Source: Sediminibacterium sp.
GTDB taxonomy: Bacteria > Bacteroidota > Bacteroidia > Chitinophagales > Chitinophagaceae
DNA length: 64,000 nt
Assembly: GCA_030726065.1 (NCBI GenBank)
Contig: JANREK010000035.1
Span: forward strand, 62,001 to 126,000
Direction of reading: 5' to 3'
In this document: positions 56,977 to 64,000 of the stretch, in pieces
Numbering within the stretch: position 1 is the first letter of the stretch
Layout: each line of letters opens with the position of its first letter
Translations under genes and position numbers: made by a program
Notes under the pieces: model-generated
Databases searched by the model: none
Told to the model about the DNA's origin: nothing
What the model saw: the letters and a program-made list of their open reading frames with translations, nothing else

Positions 56977-57987
56977 ATGCGTTTCCTGATTTTTATCTTA
57001 TTTATCCTAATTATTGGCACCAGTTCCTGTGGACGAATGCAAAATAACCCTGCGCAAAATGCCCCGGAAATAATTTTGCCTATGGAAAGGCTGGATCAGG
57101 TATTATTTAACTTGGACACCAGCCATATTAAAGACACGCTATTGGATAGGAATACCCGGTATCCATTTATAAGTGAAGTTCTGTTGAAACAAATGTTGGC
57201 GATTGATTCAGTAAATAGTGAAACGGGGTTGCTTTCATTTTTACATGCATATCGACCCGTTTATACTGCCGTGCAAAAATTAAATGCGCCTGCAACCGCA
57301 CACCCACAATTACAATCACTTTTAAATTACCTACACTATTATTTTCCTGATTACCCATTGCCTAAAAAAATCATTTATTTTATTGGACCTTTAGAAGGTT
57401 TTGGAAACTCAATTGGCTTGGATTATATGGCTGTTGGATTGCAAATGTTTTTGGGTGATACTTCTTCCTGGTATCAATCAGAACAGTTTCAAAAATATTT
57501 TCCGCCTTATATTAGTCGCAATTTTACACCGCGCTTTATTCCCATTACAGCAGCAAGAAATTTACTCCAGGATATAGCACCGAATAGTAATTTAACGCGT
57601 AGCTTAATTATTGAAATGATTGATTTGGGAAAAAGACAATACATCTTAAAAAAAATATTACCTAAAACTAATGATGCTGATTTATTTGGTTATAGTGCTG
57701 CGCAATATGCCGCTACGACCAATGCAGAACAAGATATTTGGAGCTTTTTATTAAAAATGAATTTGGTTTATTCCAAGGATCCTAAAGTAGCAAAGCAGCT
57801 ATTAGGTGAAGGACCTTTTAGTATTTATTTTGGCAATGAAATCCCTGGAAATGTAGGACTATATTTAGGCTATCAAATAGTAAAATCATGGATGGAGCAA
57901 CAATCTGAACAAGATCAGGCCAATTTAAAAGCGTTGTTACAAATGCCTGCAGAAAAAATATTTGCTGAAAGTAAATACAAACCTTAA
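56977..57987 (+). CDS. GldB-like gliding-motility lipoprotein
   Basis: A 336-residue lipoprotein from the Met at 56977 (MRFLIFILFILIIGTSSCG), lipidated Cys18 with Thr at -3, an atypical but acceptable lipobox. The track's longer start overlaps nadE and its promoter. The body matches the GldB family pattern, with PMERLDQVLFNLD near the start, LLNYLHYYFPDYPLP, and GLDYMAVGLQMFLG. GldB is needed for gliding and type IX secretion in flavobacteria. gldC, its usual partner, is not next to it, and many non-gliding Bacteroidota carry a GldB homologue, so motility is not implied. Confidence 0.8.
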   Translation: MRFLIFILFILIIGTSSCGRMQNNPAQNAPEIILPMERLDQVLFNLDTSHIKDTLLDRNTRYPFISEVLLKQMLAIDSVNSETGLLSFLHAYRPVYTAVQKLNAPATAHPQLQSLLNYLHYYFPDYPLPKKIIYFIGPLEGFGNSIGLDYMAVGLQMFLGDTSSWYQSEQFQKYFPPYISRNFTPRFIPITAARNLLQDIAPNSNLTRSLIIEMIDLGKRQYILKKILPKTNDADLFGYSAAQYAATTNAEQDIWSFLLKMNLVYSKDPKVAKQLLGEGPFSIYFGNEIPGNVGLYLGYQIVKSWMEQQSEQDQANLKALLQMPAEKIFAESKYKP

Positions 57988-58005
57988 GTAGTAATAGTTA
58001 ACTAA

Positions 58006-58392
58006 CTAGTTTAGTTTGACAGGGGCCGCCATCTTAAATGAAGGGATATTTACATGAATAAGGTCCTTTGAATCGATGTTTTCCATCGTATAATGCCCTT
58101 GCATTTTTCCTAATTCGCTTTTTAAATGACAGCCACTAACGTATTGATAATTTTGACCTGGCATGATTAAAGGTTGTACACCAACTACGCCTTCCCCTTC
58201 AACCACACGAAATTCACTATTGCTATCATAAACTTCCCAATAGCGCTTTAATAATTTTACAGGAAATGAATTATGGTTTTCGATAGTAATACGGTAGGCA
58301 AACATGTACTCATTTTGCAAAGGATTACTATAATCTTTTTGGTAAAAAGTTTCGATACTTACCTCTATACCTTCTGAAATTTTAGAGACCAT
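58006..58392 (-). CDS. apaG: ApaG-family protein
   Basis: A 128-residue single-domain protein of the ApaG (DUF525) fold, from the Met at 58392 (MVSKISEGIEVSIETFY), which is the family's usual start; the track adds six residues. Conserved parts include YRITIENHNSFPVKLLKRYWEV and VEGEGVVGVQPLIMPGQNYQY. Once linked to Co/Mg efflux, ApaG's true role is unclear. It is convergent with the GldB-like gene across 18 bases. Confidence 0.93.
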   Translation of the reverse strand: MVSKISEGIEVSIETFYQKDYSNPLQNEYMFAYRITIENHNSFPVKLLKRYWEVYDSNSEFRVVEGEGVVGVQPLIMPGQNYQYVSGCHLKSELGKMQGHYTMENIDSKDLIHVNIPSFKMAAPVKLN

Positions 58393-58508
58393 ATTATGTC
58401 GTTTCCTCAAATACCCTGCAGAGAATACTGCGTAGTAAAAATAGCGTAAAAAGGGTCGGATTTTACAAAATAAGAAGCAATTTTTTTTTAAACAACAGTT
58501 AAGTCGCT

Positions 58509-58516
58509 TAACTTTG
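58509..58516 (+). promoter_or_regulatory. -7 box (TAACTTTG) of icd
   Basis: Exact TAnnTTTG match 60 bases before the icd ATG, so the leader would be about 55 bases. The leader contains a weak ttagg/cctaa inverted pair. Confidence 0.4.
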
Positions 58517-58576
58517 CGCCATCGAATTAATTAGGTAGGGTTTTTTCCTAAAATTTCGTAAAAAAATCAGAATAAA

Positions 58577-60028
58577 ATGAAAATAGCTGTTGCAAAAGGG
58601 GATGGAATTGGACCAGAAATCATGGAGGCGGTTATTGCTATTTTTGACGCCGCTAAAGTGCCCATGGAATATGAGGTGGTGGATATGGGAAAGTGGGTTT
58701 TTGACAAAGGATTTAGTAATGGTATGACCCCCGAAGCGAAGCAAACCATTGAGGACTTAGGCATATTATTTAAAGGTCCCATGGAAACGCCCAAAGGAAA
58801 GGGTGTAAAAAGTGTAAATGTTACAGCGCGCAAAACTTGGAATACTTACGCGAACGACCGAAAATTTCAAACATTAAGTGGGGTAGATACTGTTTTTAGT
58901 AAAGCAGGCATCCCCATTGATCTAACGATTGTAAGAGAAAATATTGAGGACACCTATGGTGGTATTGAGCATATGCTAACGCAAGATGTTGCGTTGGGCC
59001 GCAGATTTATAACGCGTCCCGGTAGTGAGCAAGTAATTCGTTATGCTTTTGAAATGGCCAAGAAAAAAGGGGCACGTCGTATTACTTGTGGGCACAAGGC
59101 CAATATTATGAAATTAACAGATGGTTTATTTCTTGAAGTTTTTAAAGAAGTTGCCAAAGAATATCCTGAATTAAAATCGGATGATGTAATTGTGGATGAC
59201 TTATGTATGAAATTAGTAAGTCGCCCTGACTTGTTTGACGTAATTGTTTTAACTAATTTACAAGGAGATATTGTGAGTGATTTATGTGCTGGATTGGTTG
59301 GGGGGCTTGGTTTTGCGCCCTCTGCAAATATCGGGGATCATATTTCAATTTTTGAAGCTGTACATGGCACTGCGCCAGATATCGCTGGAAAAAATATTGC
59401 GAATCCCACTTCCTTATTATTAAGTGGATTAAGCATGCTTCGTCATTTAGGATTAATGGAGCAAGCAGTGGTTATTGAAAATGCATTATTATATACCTTG
59501 GAGTCAGGCGTGCATACCGGAGACTTTGGAGATAAAAATATTCCTTCCGTAAACACCACTGTATTTGCGCAAGCGATTATTGATAATTTTGGCAAGCAAC
59601 CCAAGCACAATCCCAAACCCTTCTTGCCTAATTTTTATGTAACACCTACCAATTTCAAATTGGAGCATAACCCAATGTTGCAAAGTGATTTAAGGGATCA
59701 ACATAAAATTGTTGGCGTTGATTTTTTTATTGAAAGTGCAGACCAACCAAAAGTAATTGCTGACAAATGTTTAACACATGCGAGTGAAACTTTGACCTTG
59801 GTTACTATTACCAATCGAGGTACCCAGGTATGGCCATTGGGTTCAGTTTTTACCAATTTGGTGAATCAATTTTATTGCCGTTTTGAAACGGTGAATGAAG
59901 CGCCACTGTCACAGGATCAGGTTATTGATTTGTACCGATCTTTGGCTAAGGATTTCAAAATTTGTTCCCTAGAAGTGCTTAATATGTGGGCTGATAAAAA
60001 AGCGTATAGTTTGGCCCAAGGCCAGTAG
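58577..60028 (+). CDS. icd: NADP-dependent isocitrate dehydrogenase
   Basis: Oxidatively decarboxylates isocitrate to 2-oxoglutarate in the TCA cycle. The 483-residue protein belongs to the isocitrate/isopropylmalate family: KIAVAKGDGIGPEIMEA opens the fold, RENIEDTYGGIEH holds the substrate arginine/tyrosine region, and NLQGDIVSDLCAGLVGGLGF is the family signature, with metal aspartates in DLCMKL and SDLCAG. The length, with an extra C-terminal domain of about 140 residues, matches the long type found in Thermus and many Bacteroidota. Coenzyme choice is inferred from that subtype. Confidence 0.92.
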   Translation: MKIAVAKGDGIGPEIMEAVIAIFDAAKVPMEYEVVDMGKWVFDKGFSNGMTPEAKQTIEDLGILFKGPMETPKGKGVKSVNVTARKTWNTYANDRKFQTLSGVDTVFSKAGIPIDLTIVRENIEDTYGGIEHMLTQDVALGRRFITRPGSEQVIRYAFEMAKKKGARRITCGHKANIMKLTDGLFLEVFKEVAKEYPELKSDDVIVDDLCMKLVSRPDLFDVIVLTNLQGDIVSDLCAGLVGGLGFAPSANIGDHISIFEAVHGTAPDIAGKNIANPTSLLLSGLSMLRHLGLMEQAVVIENALLYTLESGVHTGDFGDKNIPSVNTTVFAQAIIDNFGKQPKHNPKPFLPNFYVTPTNFKLEHNPMLQSDLRDQHKIVGVDFFIESADQPKVIADKCLTHASETLTLVTITNRGTQVWPLGSVFTNLVNQFYCRFETVNEAPLSQDQVIDLYRSLAKDFKICSLEVLNMWADKKAYSLAQGQ

Positions 60029-60037
60029 ATGCATAAG

Positions 60038-60060
60038 ATTTAAAGCTTTCGGCTTTAAAT
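60038..60060 (+). terminator. Hairpin after icd, probable terminator
   Basis: Perfect 9-base arms atttaaagc and gctttaaat around tttcg, followed by tgcttcttttt. The stem is AT-rich, so it is weaker than the other terminators in the window. Confidence 0.5.
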
Positions 60061-60153
60061 TGCTTCTTTTTATTATAAATTTCCCTTTCACGGCTTGAAA
60101 AAAACCATTTTTAGCGTAATTTCACCATTCATTTACAAAATAGTCTTTTACCT

Positions 60154-61761
60154 ATGGCTGAAGTAATCTTAATGCCCCGTTTAAGTGATACAATGACTGA
60201 AGGAGTTATTGCTGCATGGCATAAAAAAGTAGGGGATACTGTTAAAAAAGGAGATTTATTAGCCGAAATTGAAACGGATAAAGCAACCATGGAATTGGAG
60301 AGCTATCAACAAGGTGTTTTATTACATGTTGGCACGCCACGTGGCGGTAAATTGCAAGTCAATGATTTATTGGCGATTATTGGTGCTGCAGGAGAAGATG
60401 TTTCTGCATTAGTTGCACAAAATACCAACACAGGTTCTGAAACAAAACCAGCGCCTGAAAATACAAAAGTGGAAACACCTGCTGCTCCTGTAGTAGCAAG
60501 TGCTGATAATATTGATTTCAGTAAGATGGATGAAGTGGTTTTAATGCCACGCTTAAGTGATACAATGACGGAGGGGGTGATTGCGGGATGGCAGAAAAAA
60601 GTGGGAGATGCCGTAAAGAAAGGAGAAATTTTAGCAGACATTGAAACGGATAAAGCAACCATGGAATTAGAATCCTATAAAGATGGGATTTTATTATACC
60701 AAGGTGCGCAAGCAGGAGAGAAAATTTTAGTGAATCAATTATTATGTATCATAGGCCAACCAGGTTTAGATATTGATGCAATTGTAAAGTCGGTAAAAAA
60801 TGCATCTGATAGTCCTGCAGCTTCAGCGCCAGTTGTGCAAGAATCAAAAGCCATAGCAGCAACACCTGCTCCCACAGCTACTCCAGTAGTTGCAGCAACT
60901 GTTGTAAATGAAGGAAGAATTTTCGCATCCCCACTTGCTAAAAAAATAGCAAAAGAAAAAGGGGTGGATTTAAAATTTGTAAAAGGATCAGGGGAACATG
61001 GAAGAATTACAAAAACTGATTTAGACAACTATACACCAGCAAGTGCAAACACTTATACTGTAGCAGCGCCTATCGGGCAAGTTAGTTTTGAGGATACACC
61101 AGTTTCACAAATGCGTAAAGTAATTGCGAAGCGTCTAAGCGAAAGCTTATTTACAGCGCCTCATTTTTATTTGACGATGAAAATAAATATGGATGCGGTA
61201 GTGGAAGCACGTGCAATGGTCAATGAAACTTCTCCAGTTAAAATAAGTTTTAATGATTTTATCGTTAAAGCTGTTGCGCTTTCATTAAAACAACATCCAA
61301 AAGTAAATAGCAGTTGGTTGGGTGATGTAATACGCACCAATCATCATGTAAATATTGGTATTGCGGTAGCAGTGGAGGAAGGCTTGTTGGTGCCTGTACT
61401 TCGTTTTGCAGATGGTTTAAGCTTATCACAAATCAGTGTTTCCGTTAAGGAGTTCGCGAAAAAAGCGAAAGATAAAAAATTACAACCAGCCGATTGGGAG
61501 GGAAGTACTTTCACTATTTCTAATTTAGGTATGTTTGGTATAGATCAGTTCACGGCAATCATTAATACACCAGACGCTTGTATATTAGCAGTAGGTGGTA
61601 TTGCACAAGAACCGATTGTTAAAAATGGTCAAATTGTACCAGGTAATGTTATGAATGTAAGTTTAAGCTGTGATCACCGCGTAGTGGATGGTGCAACAGG
61701 GGCTGCATTTTTACAAACATTAAAAAGTTATTTAGAAGCACCAATTAAAATGTTTATTTAA
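60154..61761 (+). CDS. Dihydrolipoamide acyltransferase E2 with two lipoyl domains, pyruvate-dehydrogenase type
   Basis: The core subunit of a 2-oxoacid dehydrogenase complex, 535 residues. Lipoyl domain 1 is about 1-78 (lipoylated Lys43 in ETDKATME), lipoyl domain 2 about 125-203 (Lys167), then an Ala/Pro/Thr linker, the E1/E3-binding domain (about 252-290, FASPLAKKIAKEKGVDL), and the catalytic domain with SCDHRVVDGATGAAF (HxxxDG). The organisation and the motif MPRLSDTMTEGVIA fit the acetyl-transferring PDH type (pdhC/aceF). The two lipoyl domains share a 29-base identical DNA stretch. E1 and E3 genes are not adjacent; a fused E1 is 21 kb away. Confidence 0.92.
   Translation: MAEVILMPRLSDTMTEGVIAAWHKKVGDTVKKGDLLAEIETDKATMELESYQQGVLLHVGTPRGGKLQVNDLLAIIGAAGEDVSALVAQNTNTGSETKPAPENTKVETPAAPVVASADNIDFSKMDEVVLMPRLSDTMTEGVIAGWQKKVGDAVKKGEILADIETDKATMELESYKDGILLYQGAQAGEKILVNQLLCIIGQPGLDIDAIVKSVKNASDSPAASAPVVQESKAIAATPAPTATPVVAATVVNEGRIFASPLAKKIAKEKGVDLKFVKGSGEHGRITKTDLDNYTPASANTYTVAAPIGQVSFEDTPVSQMRKVIAKRLSESLFTAPHFYLTMKINMDAVVEARAMVNETSPVKISFNDFIVKAVALSLKQHPKVNSSWLGDVIRTNHHVNIGIAVAVEEGLLVPVLRFADGLSLSQISVSVKEFAKKAKDKKLQPADWEGSTFTISNLGMFGIDQFTAIINTPDACILAVGGIAQEPIVKNGQIVPGNVMNVSLSCDHRVVDGATGAAFLQTLKSYLEAPIKMFI
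60268..60668 (+). repeat. 29-bp direct repeat within the two lipoyl domains
   Basis: attgaaacggataaagcaac... is identical at 60268-60296 and 60640-60668, both encoding IETDKATMEL around the lipoylated lysine. A 17-base identity (ttaagtgatacaatgac) also recurs near the start of each domain. These are parts of a domain duplication, not a mobile repeat. Confidence 0.8.
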
Positions 61762-61796
61762 AATATATCAAGTAGTAAACGCTTGAAAATTATCAA

Positions 61797-61829
61797 AAGG
61801 CTCCGTTATAATAAAATTAACGGAGCCTT
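61797..61829 (+). terminator. Rho-independent terminator of the E2 gene
   Basis: Perfect 12-base arms aaggctccgtta and taacggagcctt around a 9-base loop, followed by cttgttt. It lies 35 bases after the stop and 23 bases before the next gene. Confidence 0.8.
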
Positions 61830-61852
61830 CTTGTTTAAATTAAAATAAAGGA

Positions 61853-62308
61853 ATGAAAAAATTAATACAAGTTTTAAATGACTTTGAAAAACAGGCGCCG
61901 CTTTATTCAAATAATAACAAATTAGTATCTGAAGCGAATGTTGGATGGCATATCATGCATAGCTGCTTGGTGATTACTTCAATTACAAAAGCAATCACAG
62001 CATCGGACCCTGCACTCTATAAAAAGAAGTTTAGTTGGAAAGCTTTTTTGGTATTGCTTTTGAATAAAATTCCTAGAGGAAAAGCAAAAGCACCTTCTTT
62101 TACTCAGCCTGCTAACGAAGTTTCGATGGAGATGGTACTGCAGCAAATAATAGAAGCTAGAAAAAGCGTTGAATTACTTTCGACTGCGGAAAATAATAAA
62201 TATTTTACACACCCAATATTTGGCGACCTTCAATTGCCAACAGCTATTAAATTTTTATATGTACACACCTATCATCACGAAAAAATAATAAAAGATATTT
62301 TACAATAA
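61853..62308 (+). CDS. DUF1569-like, DinB-fold protein
   Basis: A 151-residue protein that looks like the DinB-like four-helix fold of DUF1569. HIMHSC near residue 33 and the C-terminal HTYHHEKIIKDIL would supply the histidines of the metal site. No signal peptide or membrane helix is visible. Members are uncharacterised; some DinB-fold proteins are thiol-dependent transferases. It is separated from the E2 gene by a terminator and convergent with the metalloprotease gene. Confidence 0.7.
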   Translation: MKKLIQVLNDFEKQAPLYSNNNKLVSEANVGWHIMHSCLVITSITKAITASDPALYKKKFSWKAFLVLLLNKIPRGKAKAPSFTQPANEVSMEMVLQQIIEARKSVELLSTAENNKYFTHPIFGDLQLPTAIKFLYVHTYHHEKIIKDILQ

Positions 62309-62316
62309 GATGAATA

Positions 62317-62352
62317 AAAAATCCCCGCTCGATGCATCGAGCGGGGATTTTT
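62317..62352. terminator. Perfect 36-bp palindrome, bidirectional terminator
   Basis: Arms aaaaatccccgctcgatg and its exact reverse complement meet with no spacer (centre gatgcatc). It is GC-rich inside with A- and T-runs outside, so it can stop both convergent genes. In RNA the central few bases form the loop. Confidence 0.88.
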
Positions 62353-62377
62353 AGTTTGCGACTTTGCTAATTAAATC

Positions 62378-64000
62378 TTAGTCCAAATCGCATCCAATAG
62401 GAGCGCCAGGAGCCATAGCTACTGGTTTAGACAGAATCACTTTTTCTGGGCTTTTTATTCTTTCTATAGCATACTGATAATGTGCACTATGCATTGGATC
62501 GGATTTAGATAAAGCTTCTAGCTTAGCTTTTAATTGCTTTATTCTTTGTTGTGTGATACTACGTACTTCATAATTTGCATCTGTACTTTGACTTACGCCA
62601 ATCAGCCAATGTAGGGTTTGTTGTTGTGTTTGTTGTTGAATACTTCCAGCCAAACCATTAGATATTTTTATATACCATGTATTTTCAAGTATTTGGTCAA
62701 GTACATCATCCCAACCTATCACACCTGCCCTTGCTTTATTTTGTACCAAACGATTAGCGCGCTCCACATTAAATAAAAATCCTAATTGAAAATCAGCCAA
62801 TGCTTCAGCTGCACTTAATGCATCAAAGCTCATGCCAGTTCTTTTTTCAAAAAGTTCACCAACGCCATACAATAAAGGAGGGCGCGGGGGAATTAATTGT
62901 AAAATATTTTCAGGTAAGGTTAAAGTTTCTGCGCTCAAGCATTTTAGTGCTGCTTTTAAAGCTTTTTGTTGCATTTCATTTGATAAAATCGTTGGTTTTA
63001 TTTGATTTGTATCTCCACGAACGCTATAGGTATAGTTTATACCACCTATCACTTTGGTCACTGCTTCATATTGGTAACGGTGGTAATTATACAATGGAAC
63101 TAATACATCTTCCAACTTTGATAATGGGGTGCCATTTGGAACGGCTTGCTCACCAAATTGACTGATTGCTTTTTTTCTTACCTCAATTACTTGATTCAAT
63201 CCAGCAACTGCATCCGCTTGGTTATCCCATAAATGCGCATTTGGATGAAAGCCACTTGCTGATCTTGCATCTGCATCTGCGATGAACTGTAATCCATTTT
63301 TTGAATTCTCAATGAGTAAATTTTGCAATCCTTTACTTTCATCTACGGTTTTATCAAAATCTTGATAACCATAGGTAATGGCGCGCTTATCCCATTCTCC
63401 AATTTCGTTGGTATAGATATCTGAAAAATCAATGGCTCCTTTATCATTTACAAAAACATTGGGGTGCGGGTAGTCCATCACGGAAGCACGATTATTAAAA
63501 CTTGATGCATAATTATGTTGCAGTCCTAAGGTGTGACCCACTTCGTATGCCGCTAATTGTCTCAATCTGTGAACAGCTGCAGTGCGCATTTTATCGGTGA
63601 CTGGCTGTCCATTCATATAAGGGGATAAAAGTGCTGTAAATATTAAATAATCCTGCCTTACCCTAAGCGAACCTAAAGTAACCTGGCCTTTTATAATTTC
63701 ACCTGTTCTTGGATCGCTAATAGTTGCGCCATAACCCCAACCGCGGGTAGATCGGTGTACCCAGTTAATTATATTGTAACGAATATCCATGGGGTCAGCA
63801 CTGTCAGGAAGAACTTGAACTTGGAATGCATTTTTATAGCCTGATGCCTCGTAGGCTTGGTTCCACCATCTTGCACCCTCTAATAAAGCAGAACGGATAG
63901 GTTCTGGTGTACCATTATCTAAATAGTATATGATTGGTTTCACTGCTTCACTGATCGCTGCATTTGGATTTACTTTATTTAATCGATGCCTACTGATAAA
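62378..64000 (-). CDS. DUF5117/DUF4953-type zinc metalloprotease, altered zinc motif, 5' end cut by the window
   Basis: The frame stays open to the right edge: 19 further codons (FISRHRLNKVNP...) lie upstream of the GTG that the track took as start, so the gene is partial at its N-terminus. The visible 540 residues are the metzincin-like catalytic part and tail: YYLDNGTPEPIR, ARWWNQAYEASG, VMDYPHPNVF and a helical C-terminus. Related proteins read HEVGHTLGxxHN; here the motif is YEVGHTLGLQHN, with Tyr (TAC, 63545-63547) in place of the first zinc ligand. The catalytic Glu and the other two His are kept. It may be a weak or inactive member, or use Tyr as ligand. Confidence 0.85.
   Translation of the reverse strand, partial: FISRHRLNKVNPNAAISEAVKPIIYYLDNGTPEPIRSALLEGARWWNQAYEASGYKNAFQVQVLPDSADPMDIRYNIINWVHRSTRGWGYGATISDPRTGEIIKGQVTLGSLRVRQDYLIFTALLSPYMNGQPVTDKMRTAAVHRLRQLAAYEVGHTLGLQHNYASSFNNRASVMDYPHPNVFVNDKGAIDFSDIYTNEIGEWDKRAITYGYQDFDKTVDESKGLQNLLIENSKNGLQFIADADARSASGFHPNAHLWDNQADAVAGLNQVIEVRKKAISQFGEQAVPNGTPLSKLEDVLVPLYNYHRYQYEAVTKVIGGINYTYSVRGDTNQIKPTILSNEMQQKALKAALKCLSAETLTLPENILQLIPPRPPLLYGVGELFEKRTGMSFDALSAAEALADFQLGFLFNVERANRLVQNKARAGVIGWDDVLDQILENTWYIKISNGLAGSIQQQTQQQTLHWLIGVSQSTDANYEVRSITQQRIKQLKAKLEALSKSDPMHSAHYQYAIERIKSPEKVILSKPVAMAPGAPIGCDLD

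Noticed and set aside
56922-57020. 33-residue N-terminal extension of nadE in the track
   Set aside because: It overlaps the signal peptide region of the divergent GldB-like gene and precedes the canonical MKICIAQQN start.
62800-63165. 121-codon ORF opposite the metalloprotease
   Set aside because: Antisense shadow of a clear coding region; no promoter or domain.

Overview
The window looks like ordinary chromosomal DNA from a member of the Bacteroidota, most likely near the Chitinophagaceae. The evidence is the low G+C content, promoters matching the Bacteroidota -7 box (TAnnTTTG), a GldB-like lipoprotein beside nadE, a SusC/TonB plug motif, a fused E1 alpha/beta dehydrogenase, Bacteroidota-type PBP2/RodA/MreBCD, and a DUF5117/DUF4953-type metalloprotease. 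I could not run a search, so the family-level placement is inference. I see no rRNA, tRNA, CRISPR array, integrase, transposase or phage gene.

Layout. 1-4.7 kb: tail of an unidentified gene, rpoN, a PAP2-like membrane protein and an MMPL/RND exporter, closed by a perfect 28-bp-arm hairpin. 4.7-11.7 kb, minus strand: a TlpA-like thioredoxin lipoprotein, gatB, a plug+PDZ protein and alaS. 11.8-17.7 kb: M23 peptidase, two small or accessory genes, an AlkA-type glycosylase, ppc, and an MBL hydrolase that ends the next operon. 17-25 kb, minus strand: the cell-shape operon mreB-mreC-mreD-mrdA-rodA, preceded by purD. 25-34 kb: a POT peptide transporter, a 171-bp imperfect inverted repeat, acs, an MHS-family transporter with a small membrane partner, an ABC ATPase, eno, a FtsB-like protein and nth. 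34-46 kb: korA, a Bax-inhibitor-like protein, fused E1, an M19 dipeptidase, prfA, galE, a PhoB/PhoR-like pair, a second MBL hydrolase and pyrD. 46-54 kb: thiolase and two tandem sortilin-like beta-propeller giants. 54-64 kb: NamZ-type muramidase, nadE, GldB-like lipoprotein, apaG, icd, a pyruvate-dehydrogenase-type E2, a DUF1569-like protein and a metalloprotease running off the right edge.

How it fits together. Central carbon metabolism is dense: eno, ppc, acs, the E1 and E2 components, icd, korA and thiolase. A second theme is cell-wall growth and turnover: the Mre/PBP2/RodA elongasome, an M23 endopeptidase, NamZ, a FtsB-like divisome protein and an M19 peptidase. Secreted or surface proteins are typical of the phylum.

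I found no convincing undescribed multi-gene system. The points most worth a second look are: a metalloprotease whose HExxHxxGxxH motif reads YExxHxxGxxH; a SusC-type plug segment fused to two PDZ domains; the 171-bp inverted-repeat element beside acs; and -7 boxes placed 3-4 nt from start codons, suggesting leaderless mRNAs. Further points are a korA terminator stem that doubles as the nth C-terminal codons and several perfect palindromic terminators.
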